Part shown: in pieces, positions 7,719-11,635 of the stretch | How the letters are laid out: the number at the start of each line of letters is the position of its first letter | Position numbering within the stretch: position 1 is the stretch's first letter | Assembly: GCA_033764095.1 (NCBI GenBank) | Contig: JANRJF010000383.1 | Coordinates: 1 to 11,635, forward strand | Direction: 5' to 3' | DNA: 11,635 bases | Origin: JBDTMT01 sp033764095 | GTDB taxonomy: Bacteria > Desulfobacterota > Binatia > HRBIN30 > CADEER01 | The notes under the pieces: generated by a model | Database searches by the model: none | Seen by the model: the letters and a program-made list of their open reading frames with translations, nothing else | What the model was told of the DNA's origin: nothing | Made by a program: the position numbers and the translations under genes

Positions 7719-9326
7719 ATGTGCATCGACCTCAGATCCCCCCTTCGTGTGCTGGTCGCCGCGCTGGCGTGGCTGATCCTGGCCGCGCCGGCCGGCGCGG
7801 CGTGCACCGGCGACTGCAACGGCAGCGGCACGGTCGACGTCAGCAAGCTGATCCGCGGCGTCAACATCGCGCTCGGCAATGCGCCGGTGAGCGAGTGCCC
7901 GGCGTTCGACCCGAACGGCGACGGCGCGGTGACCGTCAACGAGTTGATCGCGGCGGTCAACGCGGCGCTGACCGGCTGCCCGATCGAGCCGATCTTCCCG
8001 GCGAACTACCGCGACACCTTCGTCGAGGTGCGCGACTGCCGCAACAGCGTCGAGCACGGCAGCGTCAGCATCCGCGTCCTGGTCAACCCCGAGTCCGCCG
8101 CCGCCTACCAGCGCAACGAGAATCCGCTGCCGCTCGGGACCACCGTGGTGAAGGAGGAGTTCGACGGCCCCGACTGCAGCAACGACGCCGAGCTGGTGCG
8201 CTGGCGGCCCATGCGCAAGGAGGCGCCGGGCTTCGATCCGGACGACGGCGACTGGGCCTGGCAGTGGGTGGACGCGCCGTCGCGCAGCGTGCGCTTCAAC
8301 GACAAGGCGACCTGCATCGGATGCCACCGCGCCGAGGCCTGCCTGGCGCGCGACTACATGTGCACCGAGAACGGGCCCGACCAGCGCGGCGTGCTGCGCC
8401 CGGTTCTGGAGCAACTGCCGGCGGCGCTGCTGTCGATCGGCGGCAGCGCGCCGAGCGACGTGCTGGCGGTCGGCGCCGATCCGCATGATGGTCGTGGGCC
8501 CTACATCGTGCACTACGACGGCAGCGCCTGGACGCGGCTCGACAGCGGCGCCAGCGGCGACCTGTGGTGGATCACCCAGACGCCGATCGCGGGCAGTTAC
8601 TATCTCGCCGGCGCCGGCGGCCTGATCCTGCAACTCGATGCGGTGACGCATGCCTTCACCCGACACGAGACGCCGGCGGCACCGACGCTGTTCGGCATCT
8701 GGGGGCCGGCCGCCAACGACCTCTGGGCGGTGGGCGGCGACGACGACGGCAACGGCGTCGCCTGGCGCTACGACGGCGAGCGCTGGAGCGCGCAGGATCT
8801 CAGCGGCGTGCGCGAGGGCGGTGTGCCGACCCTGTTCAAGGTGTGGGGGCGCTCGGCGACCGACGTCTACGCCGTCGGCGAGGTCGGCGTCGTGCTGCAC
8901 TACGACGGCGCGCGCTGGACGGCGCTCGACAGCGGCGTCACCCGCACGCTGTTCACCGTGCACGGCAACGACAGCGCGCTCGCCGTGGTGGGCGGATTCT
9001 TCAGCGGCGTGCTGCTGGAGCAGCAACCGAGCGGCGCCTTCCTGTCGCGCGCGCCGACCGGCGTCGCGCAGCTCAACGGTGTCTTCTTCCCACCCGACGG
9101 CGCCGCCGTCGCGGTCGGCAACGGCCTGCAGGTCGCGGTGCGCGACGGCGCCGGCTGGTCGATCGCCGCGCCGGGCGACGACGATCAGCTGCGCGACTTC
9201 CACGCCGTCTGGGTCGACCCGAGCGGCGACATCTGGGCGGTCGGCGGCGACCTCAGCGTCTCGCTCAGCAATGGCATCCTGGCGCACGGCGGAACCACGG
9301 CAGTGATCGGCGGCCCGGTGCGCTGA
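7719..9326 (+). CDS. Exported protein: EF-hand module, cytochrome P460-like haem domain and BNR-like propeller
   Basis: This is a 535-residue protein. The signal peptide runs from 1 to about 27. The Cys-clamped module has C29, C33, C60 and C87. Its first loop is degraded (S36 replaces Asp, K43 replaces the final Glu), while the second (64-75) is intact. Residues about 95-218 look like a cytochrome P460-family domain. They carry Y-R-D near the start, L-G-T-T-V-V-K-E-E-F at 139-148, G-F-D-P-D-D-G-D-W at 171-179, and a c-type haem site C-I-G-C-H at 199-203 followed by D-Y. Residues about 235-525 contain repeats of the V-W-G-x-x-x-x-D-V-x-A-V-G...H-Y-D-G-x-x-W-T type (BNR/Kelch-like propeller, roughly six or seven). 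P460 proteins oxidise hydroxylamine or bind NO in known cases, but that activity is not shown here. The start is uncertain: no Shine-Dalgarno precedes 7719, and an in-frame GTG at 7656 overlaps the previous stop. Confidence 0.8.
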   Translation: MCIDLRSPLRVLVAALAWLILAAPAGAACTGDCNGSGTVDVSKLIRGVNIALGNAPVSECPAFDPNGDGAVTVNELIAAVNAALTGCPIEPIFPANYRDTFVEVRDCRNSVEHGSVSIRVLVNPESAAAYQRNENPLPLGTTVVKEEFDGPDCSNDAELVRWRPMRKEAPGFDPDDGDWAWQWVDAPSRSVRFNDKATCIGCHRAEACLARDYMCTENGPDQRGVLRPVLEQLPAALLSIGGSAPSDVLAVGADPHDGRGPYIVHYDGSAWTRLDSGASGDLWWITQTPIAGSYYLAGAGGLILQLDAVTHAFTRHETPAAPTLFGIWGPAANDLWAVGGDDDGNGVAWRYDGERWSAQDLSGVREGGVPTLFKVWGRSATDVYAVGEVGVVLHYDGARWTALDSGVTRTLFTVHGNDSALAVVGGFFSGVLLEQQPSGAFLSRAPTGVAQLNGVFFPPDGAAVAVGNGLQVAVRDGAGWSIAAPGDDDQLRDFHAVWVDPSGDIWAVGGDLSVSLSNGILAHGGTTAVIGGPVR

Positions 9327-10648
9327 TGCGGCGCTGGATCCTCCTGGTGCTGTGCGGGCTCGCGGCGCCGGCGCTCGCCTGTCCCGGCGACTGCGACGGC
9401 GACGGGCGCGTCACCGTGTCCGAGCTCATCCAGGGCGTCAACATCCTGCTCGGCGACGCCGAGCTCGGCGCCTGCGTCGCGCTCGACCGTGACGGCGACT
9501 CGACCATCACCGTCGCCGAATTGATCGGCGCCGTCGGCGCGCTGCAGGGCGGCTGCCCGGCGACGCCGACCCCGACCGCCACCGCCACTCCGTCGGCCAG
9601 TCCGGCGCTCGATTGCCAGACCGACGGCGTCATCTGCACGGTCGCCGGGACCAGCAAGGCGCAGTTCGACGGCGACGGGCGGCCGGCGCTGGAAACCTCC
9701 TTCTATTATCCGATCGACATCAAGTTCGACGCCGACGGCCACCTGCTGATCATGGACTGGAACAACCTGCGCCTGCGGCGGGTCAACGCCGACGGCCGCG
9801 TGCAGACGATCATGGGCACCGACGTCGAAGATCTTCCGGTCGACGGGGCGCCGGCCGTCGATTCCGCGCTGCACCACGCCAGCGATATGGAGTTCGACGC
9901 CAACGGCAACCTGTTCATCGCCGGCGACCATGTTCCGCTGGTCTTCCGCATCGACCGCGAACAGCGCGTCCACTGGGTCGCGGGGACGGGCGACTACGGC
10001 AACGACGGCGACGGCGGACCGGCGCTGGCGGCGCGGCTCAGCACCCCCTTCGGCGTGCTGCCCGACGCGCGCGGCGGGGTCTACGTCAGCGACGTCGACG
10101 CGCATGTCGTACGCTACGTCGACGCGCAGGGCGTCATCGGCACCGTCGCCGGCACCGGTGAGAAGGGCTACAGCGGCGACGGCGGTCCGGCCACCCAGGC
10201 GCAGTTGGGCGGCCCGGCCCGGCTGCAGTTCGGGCCCGACGGGGCGCTCTATTTCTGTGAGACCCGCAACCACGTCATCCGCCGCCTGCGCGGCGATGGG
10301 ACGATCGAGACGGTCGCGGGCACCGGCCAACGCGGCTATAGCGGCGACGGCGGCCCGGCGACCGCGGCGCAGTTCGACACGCCCTACGACCTGCTGTTCG
10401 CGCCCAACGGCGACCTCTACGTCGCCGACACCGGCAACAACGTCATCCGCCGCATCGACGCCAGCGGCGTGATCACCACCGTCATCGGCGACGGCCAGGC
10501 CACCTTTGCCGGCGATCGCGGGCCGGCGTCGGCCTGCTCGCTCAAGCGGCCGTCCGCCCTGTGGCTCGATGCCGCCGGTACCTTGTGGATCGCCGATACC
10601 GCCAATCAGCGGGTGCGGCGCGTCTGGCACTGGCTCGGCGCCTCCTGA
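9326..10648 (+). CDS. Exported protein: Cys-clamped EF-hand module plus one six-bladed NHL propeller
   Basis: This is a 440-residue protein. The short signal peptide (1-18) ends A-L-A before C19. The EF-hand-type module has C19, C23, C50 and C77, with loops at 22-33 and 54-65. In loop 2, S59 replaces the usual Gly. A Pro/Thr/Ala/Ser linker (78-93) precedes six NHL repeats at about 104-153, 158-210, 215-265, 271-321, 327-377 and 383-433. The propeller resembles the second propeller of the 5149 gene more than the first. Both follow a P-T-rich linker, start with a C-x3-(D/G)-x-I-C-T segment, and have D-W-N-N in blade 1. The ATG overlaps the previous stop as TGATG, so translation is probably coupled and the gene belongs to the same operon. 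It is likely an extracellular binding protein; ligand unknown. Confidence 0.9.
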   Translation: MRRWILLVLCGLAAPALACPGDCDGDGRVTVSELIQGVNILLGDAELGACVALDRDGDSTITVAELIGAVGALQGGCPATPTPTATATPSASPALDCQTDGVICTVAGTSKAQFDGDGRPALETSFYYPIDIKFDADGHLLIMDWNNLRLRRVNADGRVQTIMGTDVEDLPVDGAPAVDSALHHASDMEFDANGNLFIAGDHVPLVFRIDREQRVHWVAGTGDYGNDGDGGPALAARLSTPFGVLPDARGGVYVSDVDAHVVRYVDAQGVIGTVAGTGEKGYSGDGGPATQAQLGGPARLQFGPDGALYFCETRNHVIRRLRGDGTIETVAGTGQRGYSGDGGPATAAQFDTPYDLLFAPNGDLYVADTGNNVIRRIDASGVITTVIGDGQATFAGDRGPASACSLKRPSALWLDAAGTLWIADTANQRVRRVWHWLGAS

Positions 10649-10694
10649 AGCACGTTCTGCCGCGCCGCAGGTGACCTGGCGCACAGAAAACGCC

Positions 10695-10725
10695 TTGACA
10701 GTTGTCGCTGGGTCCATGCTAGGCA
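10695..10725 (+). promoter_or_regulatory. Candidate promoter upstream of the His-Gly-Ser repeat gene
   Basis: TTGACA at 10695-10700 is a perfect -35 box in otherwise GC-rich DNA. The -10 is unclear: TGCTAG (10717-10722, spacer 16) or TAGGCA (10720-10725, spacer 19) are the best options, both weak. The local sequence (AAAACG before, AGCATTTAG after) is AT-richer than its surroundings. If real, it gives the downstream pair its own transcription start and a leader of about 300 bases. Confidence 0.4.
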
Positions 10726-11017
10726 GCATTTAGGGGAATTTCCGGGCCGATACGGTCCAACACCAGGGGGAACGCTGCGGCGGCCGTTCGGGTCGCCGAC
10801 ACGCACGGCATCAGATGGGGGGACAGTCGCGACTCGACGGGCGCACGTCGTGCGCCTGCGTCGCGGAACACGGCGGCGCACGGCGCCGTCGCTCCGCGCG
10901 CGACTTCCGACCGACCCATCGGTGCTGCCGCGTCTCGCGACCGTGCGCAGCGGACCAGATGAGACGGGACGACCCGGCCGGCTGCGACACGCGGTCGCGC
11001 GCGGTCTGACGGCGGAC

Positions 11018-11026
11018 GAGGGAGGG
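11018..11026 (+). promoter_or_regulatory. Shine-Dalgarno GAGGGAGGG for the His-Gly-Ser repeat gene
   Basis: The purine run contains GGAGG (11021-11025), five bases before the ATG at 11031. It supports both this start and the reality of the small gene. Confidence 0.75.
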
Positions 11027-11030
11027 ACTG

Positions 11031-11366
11031 ATGGGCCAGAAGAAGAACGAGCTACCTTCGCTACGGAAAACCCCGCTGGACTTCTTGAGCCGTGACGAGG
11101 CGCGTCAGGCCGTCAAGCCGGTCGCCGCGCTCGACACCGCCGAGGCCGCCGACGCGCTGCGCAGCGAGCCGAACAGCGAGAAGATGCTGCTCGCGCAGCA
11201 CATGTCGCATGCCTCGCACGGCAGCCACGGTTCGCACGGTTCGCACGGCAGCCACGGTTCGCACGGCAGCCACGGTTCGCACGGCAGTCACGGCTCGCAC
11301 GGCAGCCACGGCTCGCACGGCAGTCACGGTTCACACGGCAGCCACGGCTCACACGGGTCGTGGTGA
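11031..11366 (+). CDS. Small protein with C-terminal (His-Gly-Ser)16-Trp tail; possible modified-peptide precursor
   Basis: This is a 111-residue protein with no signal peptide. Residues 1-58 are a charged, largely helical-looking segment without repeats (K-T-P-L-D-F-L at 13-19, A-A-rich 32-43). After M58-S-H-A-S come sixteen uninterrupted His-Gly-Ser triplets (63-110) and a final Trp111. A leader-like front followed by a repeat core is the layout of ribosomally made peptides modified by radical-SAM enzymes. His-Gly-Ser fits the His-Xaa-Ser pattern of HxsA-type proteins and also three-residue cyclophane motifs (aromatic-X-X). The alternative is a histidine-rich metal-binding or storage protein. 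I recognise no family for the N-terminal part. A strong ribosome site supports translation. The next gene starts 46 bases downstream, probably in the same transcript. No modification enzyme is visible, so the precursor idea is inference. Confidence 0.75.
   Translation: MGQKKNELPSLRKTPLDFLSRDEARQAVKPVAALDTAEAADALRSEPNSEKMLLAQHMSHASHGSHGSHGSHGSHGSHGSHGSHGSHGSHGSHGSHGSHGSHGSHGSHGSW
11217..11360 (+). repeat. Coding tandem repeat: 16 His-Gly-Ser triplets, largely an 18-bp unit
   Basis: Sixteen 9-base units encode His-Gly-Ser without interruption. The serine codons mostly alternate between TCN and AGY, so the dominant DNA period is 18 bases (TCG CAC GGC AGC CAC GGT). The exceptions are two neighbouring TCG near the start and TCA-TCG at the end. 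Every histidine is CAC. Glycine and serine third positions vary (GGC/GGT/GGG, AGC/AGT, TCG/TCA). Confidence 0.95.
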
Positions 11367-11400
11367 AGCCGTAACGATCGCACAAGCGCAGGGACGGAAC

Positions 11401-11405
11401 GGAGG
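11401..11405 (+). promoter_or_regulatory. Shine-Dalgarno GGAGG for the right-edge gene
   Basis: GGAGG lies seven bases before the ATG at 11413. It supports this start for the gene cut by the window end. Confidence 0.75.
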
Positions 11406-11412
11406 CATCGTC

Positions 11413-11635
11413 ATGGTGGTGTTCGCTCGGCAGACGATTCAACGCACTGCGCTCTCGGCGGTCCTGGTCCTCTTTGCGCTGACCGGCTCGGCATCGGCGC
11501 TCACGATCACCGGCGGGCCGGTGTACTCGCTGCCGGGGGGCGGCACTTGCACGGTGAGCGGCACGCCGTCGATCACCAGTCCCAACGGCGCCACGGTGAC
11601 GTGCACCGGCGTCAACCTCGCCGCGCACAGCAACG
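11413..11635 (+). CDS. Exported protein of unknown family (3' end missing)
   Basis: The ATG at 11413 opens a frame that stays open to the last base, giving 74 complete codons. Residues 1 to about 29 form a signal peptide: positively charged start (A-R-Q), hydrophobic core (A-V-L-V-L-F-A-L) and a final A-S-A. The mature part begins L-T-I-T-G-G-P-V-Y-S-L and is rich in Gly, Thr, Ser and Val, with two cysteines. This resembles a beta-rich secreted domain, but I do not recognise it. The N-terminus has no EF-hand module, unlike the exported proteins of the 5149 operon. A good ribosome site and the 46-base gap suggest co-transcription with the His-Gly-Ser gene, so it may be a functional partner. 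Too little is visible to say more. Confidence 0.75.
   Translation, partial: MVVFARQTIQRTALSAVLVLFALTGSASALTITGGPVYSLPGGGTCTVSGTPSITSPNGATVTCTGVNLAAHSN

Larger units (their letters stand above)
10649..11030. other. Gene-free 382-base stretch: operon end and long leader of the His-Gly-Ser gene
   Basis: No convincing gene lies here. Just after the operon stop is a hairpin (10662-10682: four plus four base pairs with a two-base bulge). It lacks a following T-run and so is only a weak terminator candidate. A perfect -35 box lies at 10695. From about 10735 to 11030 there is roughly 300 bases of untranslated leader. It contains two small perfect hairpins: 10840-10846 with 10850-10856, and 10874-10879 with 10883-10888. 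I do not recognise a known riboswitch. Confidence 0.5.

Noticed and set aside
10815..11095. Two short plus-strand frames (10815-11009 and 10850-11095) in the leader
   Set aside because: Both are Arg-rich, low-complexity translations without ribosome sites. The second runs into the real gene in another frame. GC-rich DNA gives such frames by chance.
11061..11327. Open frame on the minus strand with repeated T-V-A-A-V-R-like residues
   Set aside because: It is the antisense reading of the His-Gly-Ser repeat. The plus strand has the ribosome site and a coherent leader, so the minus frame is an artefact.

Overview
The window is uniformly GC-rich bacterial DNA. It holds nine genes, seven complete and two cut by the window edges. 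Most encode exported proteins. I see no rRNA, tRNA, CRISPR array, insertion sequence or integrase. The exported proteins carry N-terminal calcium-loop pairs of the type C-x-G-D-C-x-G-D-G, NHL and BNR-like propellers, a cytochrome P460-like domain and a Myxococcus-type cysteine-rich repeat. This mix suggests an uncultured deltaproteobacterium-like lineage (Binatota, Myxococcota or Desulfobacterota relatives). That placement is inference from protein style only.

Layout. 1-1209 (+): end of a GlpC-like iron-sulfur protein. 1335-1396: hairpin built from 8-bp units. 1421-2800 (-): membrane protein of the HTTM / vitamin K-dependent gamma-carboxylase-like family. 2881-3984 (+): exported EF-hand-module protein with an Ig-like domain, divergent from the previous gene. 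3979-4093: inverted repeat built from 7-bp units, touching the stop codons of two convergent genes. 4092-4949 (-): exported cysteine-rich protein. 5149-10648 (+): a probable three-gene operon of exported proteins. The first has an EF-hand module plus two six-bladed NHL propellers. The second has an EF-hand module, a P460-like haem domain and a BNR-like propeller. The third has an EF-hand module plus one six-bladed NHL propeller. 10649-11030: a 382-base gene-free stretch with a perfect -35 box and hairpins. 11031-11366 (+): a small protein ending in sixteen His-Gly-Ser triplets and a Trp. 11413-end (+): start of another exported protein.

How the parts relate. Four exported proteins share an N-terminal two-loop calcium module with exactly the same cysteine spacing (C-x3-C-x26-C-x26-C), each followed by a different payload. 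This looks like a common docking or display domain with interchangeable extracellular modules. The most novel-looking unit is at the right end. It is a cytoplasmic-type small protein with a (His-Gly-Ser)16-Trp tail, followed 46 bases later by an exported protein. The tail resembles repeat precursors that radical-SAM enzymes modify (His-Xaa-Ser type), but no modifying enzyme lies inside the window, so this remains a hypothesis.
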